Source: Micromonospora sp. Llam0 (GTDB lineage: Bacteria; Actinomycetota; Actinomycetes; Mycobacteriales; Micromonosporaceae). From it: a stretch of 64,000 bases of DNA. Made by a program: the position numbers and the translations under genes. Positions 51,184-60,380 of this stretch are shown here, piece after piece (position 1 is the stretch's first letter; every line of letters starts with the position of its first letter). The DNA lies in contig NZ_RJJY01000001.1 of the NCBI RefSeq assembly GCF_003751085.1, positions 2,418,001 to 2,482,000 of the forward strand, in the 5' to 3' direction. Below the pieces are notes generated by a model that was not told where the DNA came from, did not search any database, and saw only the letters and a list, made by a program, of their open reading frames with translations.

Positions 51184-52002
51184 TCAGCCTGCGGTCGTCG
51201 AGCTTGGGGCGCTGTCGGTCGCTGAAGCTGCGCGGGATTTCGGAGTCCTTGCTGACGACTGGCGTTTGTCGCGGATGTAGATGACGCCGGGCTTGCCGCC
51301 TCCGGGGTTGCGTCGCTCCGTGTCGAACAAGGTGGTCGCGGTGACAAGGTCGCTGAGTTTGCCGTAGCCGTAGCTGCGCGGGTCGAAGTCGGGGCGCTGC
51401 TTGAGGATGATGTTGCCGACGCTGGACAAGGATGCCCAGCCGTCGTCGTCGGAGGCGGCCTCGACGGCGTTGCGCAGAAGAGCGACGAGGGCGGTGTCGT
51501 TCTTGGGTGGGGCGATGGTCGGAGCGGCTCTCGACGGCGTGATGTCCTCTGGCGAGGGGTCGCCGGTGTAGTTCAGGTTCTCGGTGTAGACGAACTTGTC
51601 GCAGGCGGCGACGAACGGTTTCGGGGTCTTGCGTTCGCCGAAGCCGTAAACGGTGAGTCCGGACTCGCGTAGCCGTGACGCCAGGCGGGTGAAATCGCTG
51701 TCGCTGGACACGATGCAGAACCCGTCGAAGCGCCCGGAGTACAGCAGGTCCATCGCGTCGATGATCAACGCCGAGTCGGTGGCGTTCTTGCCGGTGGTGT
51801 AGGCGAACTGCTGGATCGGCTGGATCGACTGGGACAGCAGCAGCTCCTTCCAGCCTCGAAGGCCGGTGCCGGTCCAGTCGCCGTAGGCGCGTTTGACGTG
51901 GGCTGTGCCGTACTTGGCGACCTCGGCCAACAGCGCCTCGATCGCCGACGGTTGCGCGTTGTCCGCGTCGATCAAAACGGCGAGTTTAGCGGCGGTGTCC
52001 AT
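51184..52002 (-). CDS. NYN (PIN-like) domain protein with OST-HTH/LOTUS-like tail
   Basis: 272 residues from the ATG at 52002. LAVLIDADNAQPSAIEALL (D12, D14, N15) and DGFCIVSSDSDFTRLASRL supply the acidic residues of the NYN ribonuclease fold (LabA/DUF88 group). The C-terminal NGTALVALLRNAV-like region, then WASLSSVGNIILKQRPDF and YGYGKLSDLVTA, resemble an OST-HTH RNA-binding domain. A probable RNase or RNA-binding factor. The second IS sits 42 bp past its stop. Confidence 0.85.
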   Translation of the reverse strand: MDTAAKLAVLIDADNAQPSAIEALLAEVAKYGTAHVKRAYGDWTGTGLRGWKELLLSQSIQPIQQFAYTTGKNATDSALIIDAMDLLYSGRFDGFCIVSSDSDFTRLASRLRESGLTVYGFGERKTPKPFVAACDKFVYTENLNYTGDPSPEDITPSRAAPTIAPPKNDTALVALLRNAVEAASDDDGWASLSSVGNIILKQRPDFDPRSYGYGKLSDLVTATTLFDTERRNPGGGKPGVIYIRDKRQSSARTPKSRAASATDSAPSSTTAG

Positions 52003-52246
52003 CGTGTGTTCCGTTCTGGAGTCTCTCTGAGGCCGGCTACCACCCGGGCCCAGCGCTTCCACCCTGGTGGATGGCTTCCTGGTGATCTGCCACGTCTGTC
52101 CGGACGGACCAGCGCGACCCCTCCCGGCGGCTCTCACACTGATCTTTCCACGCGGTCCCAGGAAATCTGCAGTGGGCAACGCGCGTGGGCAGACTCGATG
52201 CCTGCATGACTTCACCGGTGGACCGGGGACCTGTGGTCATGTTCCG

Positions 52247-52723
52247 TCAGTTCCCGTGCCCTGTCGGTCCGAGGTGCAGTTGTGGTACGTCGTACAGGTT
52301 GGGGTTCGGTAGCCGGTGCATGGTCGGTGCGGTGACTTCGATGATGAGCATTTCGGTGAGGAACTGGACGGTGGCGTTAAGGAGGTGGCTGGTGTGGGCG
52401 GTGGCGCTGTGTTCCTTGAGTCCGACGGTGAGGTGGATGTGGGGTGTGATGGTCCCGGTGGTGTCGTCCCAGGCGATGGTGCCGCCGCCGAGGGCTTCGA
52501 TGTTGGTGAGGTCGACGTGTGACCAGACGGGTGCGTCGGGGTTGTCGAGGCGTTGGCAGGTGCCGACGAGTTTCGCCTGGCTGAGGCCGGCGATGAACAT
52601 CGGGATGTAGCCCTGTCGGATGTTGTGGGTGCGGCAGGCGTCGGTGAGGGCGGTGAAGAAGTCGTCGCCGTGGTCGAAGACGACGCCGATCATGCGGCCG
52701 GGGGTCAGGTCGTGGCTACGCAT
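52247..52723 (-). CDS. PPC/DUF296 domain protein
   Basis: 158 residues from the ATG at 52723, which overlaps the stop of the asparaginase gene by 8 bp. MIGVVFDHGDDFFTALTDACR, GYIPMFIAGLSQAKL, EALGGGTIAWDD and TPHIHLTVGL are hallmarks of the plant and prokaryote conserved (PPC, DUF296) fold, with His residues in the last strand. These proteins form trimers and have been linked to DNA binding in plants; the bacterial function is open. It is the last gene of the lanthipeptide operon. Confidence 0.8.
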   Translation of the reverse strand: MRSHDLTPGRMIGVVFDHGDDFFTALTDACRTHNIRQGYIPMFIAGLSQAKLVGTCQRLDNPDAPVWSHVDLTNIEALGGGTIAWDDTTGTITPHIHLTVGLKEHSATAHTSHLLNATVQFLTEMLIIEVTAPTMHRLPNPNLYDVPQLHLGPTGHGN

Positions 52724-53801
52724 CCGTACGGCTCGTTCCCGGCCGGTCGTCGTTGCTGGTGGTGGTCCAGGGCCAGGTGGTGGGTTCGGTGAGTCCACCG
52801 GCTGTGGTGACCGCGGCCGCGATGTCGTGTGGTTTCGTGTCGGCGGTGAGGAGTGCGCGGAGCAGGACGCGGGCCTTGTAGGGGTGGAGCCAGCCTGCGG
52901 GGATGAGACCGCGGGCGATGAGGTCCTGCTCGGAGCCAGGGAAGCCGTAGGTGTGGGTGAGGGTGGGTCCGGCGGGGGTGCGGGAGGCGAGGACGACGGG
53001 GATTCGTCCGGCGAGGGTGGTGAGGGTGTCGACGAGGGGTTCGGGGACGTGGCCGACGCCGAATCCGGCGATGACGAGGCCGTCGCAGTGCCGGCCGATG
53101 GCGTCGATGATCGTGGGGTCGTCGTCGAGGGTGACGGTGTGTAGGGCGACGGTGGCGGTGTCTGTCCGGTGCGGGGCGGGGATGGTCAGCCGGTGGGGCA
53201 CCCGGTTGAGCATCCGTACGGTGCCTTCGAGGACGTAGCCGAGGGGGCCGGTGTCCAGGGATCGGAAGGTGGCGCCGCTGGTGGAGTGGGTCTTGGTCAC
53301 CCATCGTGCGGCGTGGATCTCGTCGGCGAAGGCGACGAGGCAGCCCTGGTCCCGCGCCTGTGGGGAGGCGGCGGTGTGGATGGCGGCGAGGATGTTCGCG
53401 GGGCCGTCGGCGCCAGCGAGGGTGGGGTTACGCATCGCGCCGGTGACCACTATCGGTTCGGGGCGGTGGTGGAGCAGGTCGAGCAGGTAGGCGGTTTCCT
53501 CGATGGTGTCGGTGCCCTGGGTGACGACGACACCGGTCGCGCCGTCGGCCAGGGCGTGCGTCGCGGCGGTGTGCAGGTCGGTGAGGTCGGCGACGGTGAG
53601 GCTCGCGCCGGGTCGGCGGCGGAAGTCGACGACGTCGACTGCGATTGGCGCGTCCGCGAGTCCGGGTACGGCGTCGACGAGTTGCTGGGCGGTCAGGGTG
53701 GGGCTGACCGCGCCGCCGCCGGTGCCGCTGGTCATGGCGATGGTGCCGCCGAGGCCGAACACCACCACCCGTGGCGTGGGCGTTGCCGGAGTTGAGGACA
53801 C
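52716..53801 (-). CDS. Asparaginase/glutaminase family protein
   Basis: 361 residues. VVFGLGGTIAMTSGTGGG carries the catalytic Thr20 (T in LGGTIA), VVTQGTDTIEETAYLLDLL carries the second Thr and Asp, and TKTHSTSGATF a later Lys-containing loop. This is the two-motif type I/II L-asparaginase signature. No signal peptide, so cytoplasmic. In this operon, asparaginase-like hydrolysis of a peptide or amide seems plausible, but simple asparagine catabolism is equally possible. Confidence 0.87.
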   Translation of the reverse strand: MSSTPATPTPRVVVFGLGGTIAMTSGTGGGAVSPTLTAQQLVDAVPGLADAPIAVDVVDFRRRPGASLTVADLTDLHTAATHALADGATGVVVTQGTDTIEETAYLLDLLHHRPEPIVVTGAMRNPTLAGADGPANILAAIHTAASPQARDQGCLVAFADEIHAARWVTKTHSTSGATFRSLDTGPLGYVLEGTVRMLNRVPHRLTIPAPHRTDTATVALHTVTLDDDPTIIDAIGRHCDGLVIAGFGVGHVPEPLVDTLTTLAGRIPVVLASRTPAGPTLTHTYGFPGSEQDLIARGLIPAGWLHPYKARVLLRALLTADTKPHDIAAAVTTAGGLTEPTTWPWTTTSNDDRPGTSRTDA

Positions 53802-53849
53802 CGGGTTCCTTCCGTACGGACGCTTGTTCGTGGTGGTGTCGGGAGCCTA

Positions 53850-55439
53850 TTACGGCAGGGAGCCGACGAAGCGGCACGCCCGGTCGACGCCGTCGAGGCA
53901 GAGCAGGCGGCTGCGGGGGTCGGCGATGCCGGACAGGCCGTGGTCGCCGAGTTCGGCGCACCGGTGGCGCAGGCGGGTCCAGTCCAGGTTCAGGTAGTCG
54001 GCGAGGGCCTGCATTCGGGAGCCGGTGGTGTCGCCGGCGATGACGGAGTGGGCCTGTACGTGTGCGGCGGCGTCGCGGTATTCGGCGATGGCGGCGCGCT
54101 GGTCGGTGACGTCGACGTGCCATACGCCGTCCGCGCGGAGCCAGGTGGCGACGATCGCCCGCTGGGGGGTGAGGACGAGGCCGGGTAGCGTGCCGTACTC
54201 GGGTTCGTCGGTGACCGCGGTGTCGATGCCGAAGGATTCCATCAACGCGACCGCCAACAGCAGGAGTATCCGTTCCGACTCGGTGGAGGCTTCCACAGCG
54301 GATCGGGGGACGCAGAACATCCTTGTCGCCCGTTGGGAGCTGGTGGCGGTCCGCGTCGCGGTCGCGTCGAGGTAGCGCAGCTTGTGGCGGAAGAGCAGCC
54401 AGGTGCTGGCCTCCTCACCGGTCTGTTCCCGTGTCCAGAAGGTGGGGGTCTCGGTGAGCCGGTCCCATTGGCGGCTGATGTGGTCGGCGCAGAACGCCGA
54501 GCCGAGCCACATCCGTGACACGGTGTCCAGGTCGTTGCCGATGTCTGCGCTGACGGCGGACCGGGCGAGGCGGCTGTACTCGGCTGCGGCGGTCCGGGTG
54601 GTTTCGAGGCGGGCGTCGTCGAGCAGGAGCGACTGGTCCAGGTTCGCCACGGCCCACAGCACCGCTGCGGTGATGGCGTCGAGCTGGTAAGCGCGGGGAA
54701 TGAGTAGGCGGACGTCGTCTCCGGTGTCGACCAGCCGCTGCGACGCCTGCCGGGAGTCCAGCCCGAACAGCCCGTCGCTGGTGGACGTGACGGTCCGTCC
54801 CGCGACGATCCGGCGCTGCAGCGGATGCCGCCACTGTCTACCGGCATCGGTCCGGGGGATGGTCGCGACGATCCGGCCGTCGTCGGTCGCCGGGTAGATC
54901 TCCACCTCGACGGACGCGCCGGGGAAATGCCGTCCGCCTGGTGCGGGAATGGTGTGGTCCGCTCTGGCGGACTGGGCCGGTTCGCCGATCGCTGACGCGA
55001 TCATCGCCGAGAGATCGCCGCCAGCCGGTTCGGCGGGATGCGACCGTGGGTGGACCGACAGGAGATTAGAGACTGGTGGGCGGTCCAGGGCTGCCTCGGC
55101 TGCCGCGCCCCACCGGGCGCGCAGTGCCGCTTCTGATCGCTGCGTCTGGTACTGCTTCTCCAACCGGCGGTAGGCGTCATAGGCGTCAAGCAGGCCACCG
55201 CCAGCGTTGAGGATCGTGTCGCACTGCTGCCAGAAGACCCGGTCAACCACCTGCCGGCCGGCTTCCACGTTCGCCACGGTGCTGCGGGTGCTGAAAACCC
55301 GCTGCGCGACGTCCTTCTGCACGAGGCCACACGCCGTACGCAGCTCGCGGAGCTTCCGGCCGAGCGTGTGCTTCGCGTCCTGCAGGTGTCGTTGCTCGAT
55401 GGTCGCGGAGTCCTTCTCGCCGTGGTCGGTCTCGTCCAT
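53850..55439 (-). CDS. XRE-family regulator of the lanthipeptide cluster
   Basis: 529 residues. The N-terminal helix-turn-helix (LGRKLRELRTACGLVQKDVA, STRSTVANVEAGRQ) and the following VFWQQCDTILNAGGGLLDAYDAY are paralogous to the regulator at 39637. The rest is longer than in that protein: a strand-rich segment (ATIPRTDAGRQWRHPLQRR), a helical middle with SRQWDRLTETPTFWTREQTGEE, and a C-terminal part with LPGLVLTPQRAIVATWLRADGVWHVDV that looks ligand-binding. It is downstream of the SpaB_C-like gene by 15 bp. Probably controls the cluster. Confidence 0.85.
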   Translation of the reverse strand: MDETDHGEKDSATIEQRHLQDAKHTLGRKLRELRTACGLVQKDVAQRVFSTRSTVANVEAGRQVVDRVFWQQCDTILNAGGGLLDAYDAYRRLEKQYQTQRSEAALRARWGAAAEAALDRPPVSNLLSVHPRSHPAEPAGGDLSAMIASAIGEPAQSARADHTIPAPGGRHFPGASVEVEIYPATDDGRIVATIPRTDAGRQWRHPLQRRIVAGRTVTSTSDGLFGLDSRQASQRLVDTGDDVRLLIPRAYQLDAITAAVLWAVANLDQSLLLDDARLETTRTAAAEYSRLARSAVSADIGNDLDTVSRMWLGSAFCADHISRQWDRLTETPTFWTREQTGEEASTWLLFRHKLRYLDATATRTATSSQRATRMFCVPRSAVEASTESERILLLLAVALMESFGIDTAVTDEPEYGTLPGLVLTPQRAIVATWLRADGVWHVDVTDQRAAIAEYRDAAAHVQAHSVIAGDTTGSRMQALADYLNLDWTRLRHRCAELGDHGLSGIADPRSRLLCLDGVDRACRFVGSLP

Positions 55440-55454
55440 TGGGCTATCGTCCCG

Positions 55455-56309
55455 TCAACCGTGGTTGGCGTCTGGTGAGCTGACCGTAGTCAACCGTGGG
55501 GCGGGATCCGGTGCTCGGCCCGCCGTCTGCTGGTCGGTTGGCGGTGGCGGGGTGTTGCCGAGGATTGCTTCGGTTGCGGCTTGGGCGAGGGTGGCCTGGC
55601 TGGTGGCAGGTAGTCCGATCCGGTTCCAGTGGAAGATCACGTGGTCGGTGATGACCGCCCGTAGTCCACGGGTCAGTGTGCCGGTGGTGCGCAGGTCGCC
55701 GAGGGTGGTGCCGGCGTTTGCGAAGGCGTTCTGCCAGTCGCTCGGGTGGCGGGGGTTTCCGAGTAGCAGGTGGCGGACCTTGTCGGTGAACGATTCCCAG
55801 GTGGCGAGGTCGGTCCGGACGGCCGGGTGGGGGTGGAGGTGGTCGGCGCGGTGCTGGGCGGCGCGGGCCCAGACGTCGGCTTGTTCGTTGAGGTCGAGTC
55901 CGGCGGCGCGCATCAGTGCGGTGTTGAGGATGAGTGAGTGTTCGCGTCGGTTGGTGGGCTGGCCGTGGAGGTAGGTGAGGAGGTAGTGGCTGTCGTGGTG
56001 GAACAGGATGTGGGCGGTGTCCATCGCGGCGGGGCCGCCGAAAGTGTGGGTTTCGGGTTCGTAGATGTCACTGGTCCAGGGAACATTCTGGGTGAGGAGG
56101 CGGTGTACGGCGTCGGGGTGCTCGGTGGGTGTGGCGGGCAGGTAGCGGATGCGCCAGGGTCCTTTGCGGATGAACCACCATGAGGTGATGAGGCCCGCGG
56201 TTTCGGCGGCGGGCAGCACGCTGCGGAGGTGGGGTACGGCGTTGTGTTCGCGTTCGTGGCGGCTGCGGCCGGGGTAGTCGATAGTCACCTGTTTCCAGGC
56301 GGTGTCCAT
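55455..56309 (-). CDS. Thiopeptide-type bacteriocin biosynthesis (SpaB_C-like) protein
   Basis: 284 residues. WKQVTIDYPGRSRHEREHNA..., ITSWWFIRKGPWRIRYLP and NTALMRAAGLDLNEQADVWA match the stand-alone SpaB_C/TIGR03891 domain, which in class I lanthipeptide and thiopeptide enzymes performs glutamate elimination. It complements the C-terminal domain of LanB here. 13 bp after LanC. The last 25 residues are Pro-rich. Confidence 0.88.
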   Translation of the reverse strand: MDTAWKQVTIDYPGRSRHEREHNAVPHLRSVLPAAETAGLITSWWFIRKGPWRIRYLPATPTEHPDAVHRLLTQNVPWTSDIYEPETHTFGGPAAMDTAHILFHHDSHYLLTYLHGQPTNRREHSLILNTALMRAAGLDLNEQADVWARAAQHRADHLHPHPAVRTDLATWESFTDKVRHLLLGNPRHPSDWQNAFANAGTTLGDLRTTGTLTRGLRAVITDHVIFHWNRIGLPATSQATLAQAATEAILGNTPPPPTDQQTAGRAPDPAPRLTTVSSPDANHG

Positions 56310-56322
56310 GGCGGGCCTTTCG

Positions 56323-57402
56323 TCAGTGCAAGAGGAGGCAGGCGTCCCACCCGGTCGTGGTGGTCGCTGCGGTGGCGAGTCGGGTGCCGGTGGTGCCGTC
56401 GAGAAGTCCGGCGGGTTCCCCGGCTGTGGAGCTGGTGATGTGCTGGTGCAGGCGGGTCAGCGGCGTGACGGGTGTCGGGGTGAGCGCGTCGGCGGCGATG
56501 CGTCGGCCGGTCGCGAGGAGGCCGGCGGTGCCGTGGCAGAGGCTGCGGTCGGTGAGTCGGCGGATCTGCGCGGAGTCGTTCACGCAGGTGGTGAACGCGG
56601 TGTCAGCGAGGTGCCGTCGGGTTATGTCGTCCAGGGCGATGCCGGCGAGTTGCTGGGCGCGGGCGATGCCGGGGGTGCCGTAGCACCAGGAGGGTCGCAG
56701 CGGGTGTCGCTGCGCTGGTGTGCCCCGGTGCAGGTCGTCGAGGGTGAGGGTTTGCGGCCACCAGGTGGCGCTGTCGGTGTGCTGCTGCCACCGGTCCAGC
56801 CACCGGCAGATGCGGGTGATCGCGGTGGTGTGTCCGTTGACGCTGATGCCGTCGCGGTGGGTGAGGGCGAGTAGGGCGAGGGGTCCGGTGATGCCGTGGG
56901 CGAGGCCGTGGTTGGCGTGGCCTCCGGGTGGTGGCGGCTGGTGGCGGTCGGGTCCGTTGGCGCACCACCAGCCGGGGAGGTCGTCGACCGGTTCGGTGAG
57001 GCGGACCAGGTAGTCGAGGACGTGGCGGAGCAGGTCGTGGTCGCCGAGGCGGCGTAGGGCGACGCCGAGTCCGGTCAGGCCACGGATGAGGTCGTACTCG
57101 GCGTAGTGCGGCTGCTGGCGGGAGTCGATGCGGCGGTGAGCGGTGTCGAGGCGTCGGCGGGTCACGGTGGCGGTGCCGGTCGCGGCGATGGTTCGGGCCC
57201 GCGCGAGGTGGGGGTGGTCGGTGGTGGCGAGGACGAAGGCGAGCGCGGGTGCGCCGTGGAAGAGGCTTGCGCCGTCGGCGATGCTGACGCCGTCGGCGGT
57301 GGCTTCCCGCAGGGCGGCGTACGCGGCCGGCCAGTCGCCGGTTTCCAGATGCAGCAGGGCGACCCCGGCGGCGCCGTCGGCGAGTGACTGCCCGGTGCTC
57401 AT
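56323..57402 (-). CDS. lanC: LanC-type lanthipeptide cyclase
   Basis: 359 residues. Zinc ligands Cys240 (SWCYGTPG), Cys289 and His290 (LCHGTAGL) and the NHGLAHGITGPLALL motif are all present, so it should catalyse Michael addition of Cys thiols to dehydro-amino acids. Start overlaps the LanB stop by 4 bp. Slightly shorter than most LanC (about 400). Cytoplasmic, acting on the precursor at 60228-60368. Confidence 0.93.
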   Translation of the reverse strand: MSTGQSLADGAAGVALLHLETGDWPAAYAALREATADGVSIADGASLFHGAPALAFVLATTDHPHLARARTIAATGTATVTRRRLDTAHRRIDSRQQPHYAEYDLIRGLTGLGVALRRLGDHDLLRHVLDYLVRLTEPVDDLPGWWCANGPDRHQPPPPGGHANHGLAHGITGPLALLALTHRDGISVNGHTTAITRICRWLDRWQQHTDSATWWPQTLTLDDLHRGTPAQRHPLRPSWCYGTPGIARAQQLAGIALDDITRRHLADTAFTTCVNDSAQIRRLTDRSLCHGTAGLLATGRRIAADALTPTPVTPLTRLHQHITSSTAGEPAGLLDGTTGTRLATAATTTTGWDACLLLH

Positions 57403-60155
57403 GAGGTCGCCTGGTGGGTGCGGGCGACGGCGCGGGCCAGACGCAGGCAGTGCCGTTCGGAGGCGGTGTCGACGCCGATCATGCGGGCGTGGTGCAGGTG
57501 GAGCAGGTCAGCCAGCACCTGGTCGAGGTCGAGGCCGTCCGTGTCGGCGAGGTCCCGGTAGACGGCCAGCGCCGCCGCACGGTCATCGTCGCGGTGTGGG
57601 GTGCGGGCGAGGTCGAGTTGGGTGGGGTCGAGTCGCGGACCACTGCGGTGCGGGACCTGGTCGGTGAGCCAGCGCAGCCCGTCGCCGGTGAACGCGTCGG
57701 CGATGGCGATCATGCCGGCGGCGGTGACGGCCTGGCGGTCGCCGGTCAACTGCCGTAGCGCTGTGCGGGAGTCAGCGGCGAACACCGCCTCGGCGGCGGC
57801 GAGCGTGGGCCCGGTGCCGTGACGGGTCTCGGGCCGGTAGGTGTGCAGGCTGTAGTCGTGCACGACGCCGTCGTGTTCCAGCCGGTGTGTCCACTCGGCG
57901 AGGCGTCCCGCGACGTCGGCGAAGCTCGCCGTGTCGGGCAGTGGGATGCGTAGCCGCAGGTGGGGCTCAGGGGCCGGGTAGCGCAGGAACCACCAGCCCA
58001 CCGGCAGCAGGGGCGCGGTCTGTCGGGTGAGGTCGGTGAGGATGTCGTCGAGCCGCCCGTACAGCCGGGTTTCCAGCCACGGCGACGACGGCGCGGGCCG
58101 GTGCGCCGCAGCGGTCACGGCCCGGACCGGCCTGGCGCGCCGGGTGGGGCGGGTGGCGGGTGGGGTGTCGGTGAGGGTGAGCAGGATTTCGGCGGGCCGG
58201 TCGCCGATCCAGCCGGCCGGGCCGGGCGCTTCGGTGACGACCGTACGGGGATGCCGGTCGAGGTGTCGGCGCAGCACGACGAGGTGGGTGTCGTCGTCGA
58301 GGTTCAGGCGCAGCCGCACGTCATCGCCGCCGACCAGGATCTCGGCGGGGAGCTGGTGCTGGTCGCGGTGCCGCTGCCAGGCGTCACGCCACACCGGCCA
58401 GGAGGACCCACCGGGTGGGAGGGCGTGCCGGTCGATGATCCACCGGGCGGGGTGCAGCACGCTACGTCCGCGTCGCACCCGGGGCAGGAACGGCAGGTCG
58501 TGTGACTGTCCCCAGTCGAACCTGCCGCAGGGTGCCGTCCACGCCGTCGAGATCTCGGTCAGGAACCGCGTCAACGGCGGCTGCAGATCGGGCAGCAGCA
58601 CGCTGTTGAACAACAGCGGCTCGACCGGCCTGCCGCTGCTGGCCGATACCAGCCACAGCCGGCGGCCGTCGCCGGTCACCGCGAGATCCGCGACCGTGTA
58701 CGCCGGGTCGGGGTGAAAGTCCCCGACGGGCAGGACGGGCAGCAGCCCAGGTGCCTGCGCGACCGGGGTCAGACGCGGGTCCAGCGGCGGACCGGACAGC
58801 TGCACCACGTCCGCGTCGGGCAACACGGTCGGCAGACTCCGATATACCTGCTGGAACGACGCCAACTCGCCGGGGGTGAGCAGGTGCAGGAACCGGCCGG
58901 CGGACACCCCGGCGTGGCGGGCACCGCTGGCCACCGTCAACGTGAACCTGCCCTGATCCAGATCCCGCAGGGCCGCGGCCGCGAGCGTGAACCGCAGCTC
59001 CGTGTGCGGCGTCGGCGGCCGGTCGTCGTCTCCCCGTAGCCGGCCCACCAGGTCGTCGTCGAGGACGACCTCCGCCCGGCCGTCCACCGCCGACCGCTGA
59101 GCCAGGTGGGCGAGCAGCCGGTCACGGGCAGAGAACACCGCCCGCGCCCGCCGGGTCGACCCCCGGTAGCCGGCGGGAAAACCCAACACGTTCACCACAT
59201 CCCGCAGCGGCACCGCCGCGCCCGGACCCCACCGTTGGATGAACGCGCCGTGGTACTCCACCCACCCGGGCGCGGGCGGCGCCACCGCCGCCAACGTCGC
59301 CGCGGCCCGACCCGCCTCCCGCAGGACCGCCTCGGGCAGCGTCACCGAAGCGTCCAGACGCACATCGGCCGTGACCCGACCGCCGGGGTCGGGAACCGCA
59401 CCGTGGCGGGCCAGGTGGGCCACCGGGTCGGTGACCGTCATCGCCGGCCGCAGCTCCGACAGCAGCACACCCGACCGCACCAGCGCGGCCAGCATCCGCT
59501 CGGCCGCAGCCACCCTGGCCGGCGACGGACCGCCGACCCGCTCCGCCAACACGGCGAACGCGATCGGGCGGGCGGCGGCGGTAATCGCCGCCCGCACCGG
59601 CCCGGTCAACCGGACCTCGACGTCCCATCTGCGGTCACCGTCGGCGTGCGCGTAGGGCACCACCCAGACCCCGCCCCGCCGGTACCCCACCGCGTTCGTC
59701 ACCACCGCCACACCTCGCAGGACGGTCACGTCCTGCTCCGCGCGGGCGGTGATCTCAGCGACGAACTCCCCGTCCGGGCGCACGACCACCCGGTGCGCCC
59801 CACCCCACCGCACAGCGGCGTGGGTGCCGAACTCGACCGGCGCCACCCCGGCGAAGACACCGAACGGTGTCGCCCGTGTCGTCCACCGCAGCAGATACCG
59901 GACGACCGTCTCCACCAGGCGACGCCACCGGCGACCCGACATCGGATCGCCGGCGACCGCCTGGCCGATCCGTTCGGCGAGCTGCGGCGTGGCGGAGGTG
60001 ACAGCCGCCGGAAACCCCGGCAACGCCCATACCTGTACCAGCCAAGCCTGCCACCGCTCCGGCTGCTCGGATGTCAGGTCGGGCCAGGCCGGCACGGTCA
60101 GCCCGTCCGGGTAGGCGGCGGCTCTGACCAGGGCCGCGCCCGCCGCAGGAACCAT
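57399..60155 (-). CDS. lanB: LanB-type lanthipeptide dehydratase
   Basis: 918 residues. LLRWTTRATPFGVFAGV (about 87-103) marks the N-terminal Lant_dehydr_N glutamylation domain. Later RFDWGQSHDLPFLPRVRRGRS and PARWIIDRHALP continue this domain, and WFLRYPAPEPHLRLRIPL begins the C-terminal SpaB_C elimination domain. Class I enzymes use glutamyl-tRNA to dehydrate Ser/Thr of the precursor. It starts at the ATG at 60155, 73 bp after the precursor stop, with a perfect hairpin in between. Confidence 0.93.
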   Translation of the reverse strand: MVPAAGAALVRAAAYPDGLTVPAWPDLTSEQPERWQAWLVQVWALPGFPAAVTSATPQLAERIGQAVAGDPMSGRRWRRLVETVVRYLLRWTTRATPFGVFAGVAPVEFGTHAAVRWGGAHRVVVRPDGEFVAEITARAEQDVTVLRGVAVVTNAVGYRRGGVWVVPYAHADGDRRWDVEVRLTGPVRAAITAAARPIAFAVLAERVGGPSPARVAAAERMLAALVRSGVLLSELRPAMTVTDPVAHLARHGAVPDPGGRVTADVRLDASVTLPEAVLREAGRAAATLAAVAPPAPGWVEYHGAFIQRWGPGAAVPLRDVVNVLGFPAGYRGSTRRARAVFSARDRLLAHLAQRSAVDGRAEVVLDDDLVGRLRGDDDRPPTPHTELRFTLAAAALRDLDQGRFTLTVASGARHAGVSAGRFLHLLTPGELASFQQVYRSLPTVLPDADVVQLSGPPLDPRLTPVAQAPGLLPVLPVGDFHPDPAYTVADLAVTGDGRRLWLVSASSGRPVEPLLFNSVLLPDLQPPLTRFLTEISTAWTAPCGRFDWGQSHDLPFLPRVRRGRSVLHPARWIIDRHALPPGGSSWPVWRDAWQRHRDQHQLPAEILVGGDDVRLRLNLDDDTHLVVLRRHLDRHPRTVVTEAPGPAGWIGDRPAEILLTLTDTPPATRPTRRARPVRAVTAAAHRPAPSSPWLETRLYGRLDDILTDLTRQTAPLLPVGWWFLRYPAPEPHLRLRIPLPDTASFADVAGRLAEWTHRLEHDGVVHDYSLHTYRPETRHGTGPTLAAAEAVFAADSRTALRQLTGDRQAVTAAGMIAIADAFTGDGLRWLTDQVPHRSGPRLDPTQLDLARTPHRDDDRAAALAVYRDLADTDGLDLDQVLADLLHLHHARMIGVDTASERHCLRLARAVARTHQATS

Positions 60156-60178
60156 GACACACCACCGGAAGAAATTGG

Positions 60179-60208
60179 GGGCCCGGCGTCCGTGTGGACG
60201 CCGGGCCC
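60179..60208 (-). promoter_or_regulatory. 13-bp hairpin between precursor and LanB genes
   Basis: GGGCCCGGCGTCC is exactly complementary to the right arm with a 4-base loop (GTGT). On the minus strand it is followed by CCAATTTCTTCC, a partly T-rich stretch. A stem-loop here typically limits read-through so that the precursor is made in excess over the enzymes; it may also protect the precursor mRNA. Confidence 0.65.
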
Positions 60209-60227
60209 GAACGGCGTCGAATCCGTG

Positions 60228-60368
60228 CTACTTGCCGGAGCAGGCGTTCGACCCGGTGTTACCCGAGCCGCAGTTGTCGTCGGTGTTGGTGGCGTACCCG
60301 CCCGTGGCGGGGCCGGCGTCGACCAGGGTGATGTCCAGGTCGAACTCCTCGATTTCCGTGGTCTCCAC
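60228..60368 (-). CDS. FxLD-family lanthipeptide precursor (46 aa)
   Basis: Starts at a GTG (60368) with AAGGGA upstream. The leader begins METTEIEEFDLDITLVDAGP, containing the FDLD motif at 9-12 that defines the FxLD family and binds LanB. A Gly-Gly pair follows at 23-24. The core contains NTDDNCGSGNTGSNACSGK with Cys33 and Cys43 and six Ser/Thr (T27, T29, S35, T38, S40, S44), enough for two thioether rings. Two adjacent Asp (30, 31) lie in the core. It is too short for a 60-residue cut-off and easily missed. Confidence 0.88.
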   Translation of the reverse strand: METTEIEEFDLDITLVDAGPATGGYATNTDDNCGSGNTGSNACSGK

Positions 60369-60380
60369 TCGTTTCCCTTC

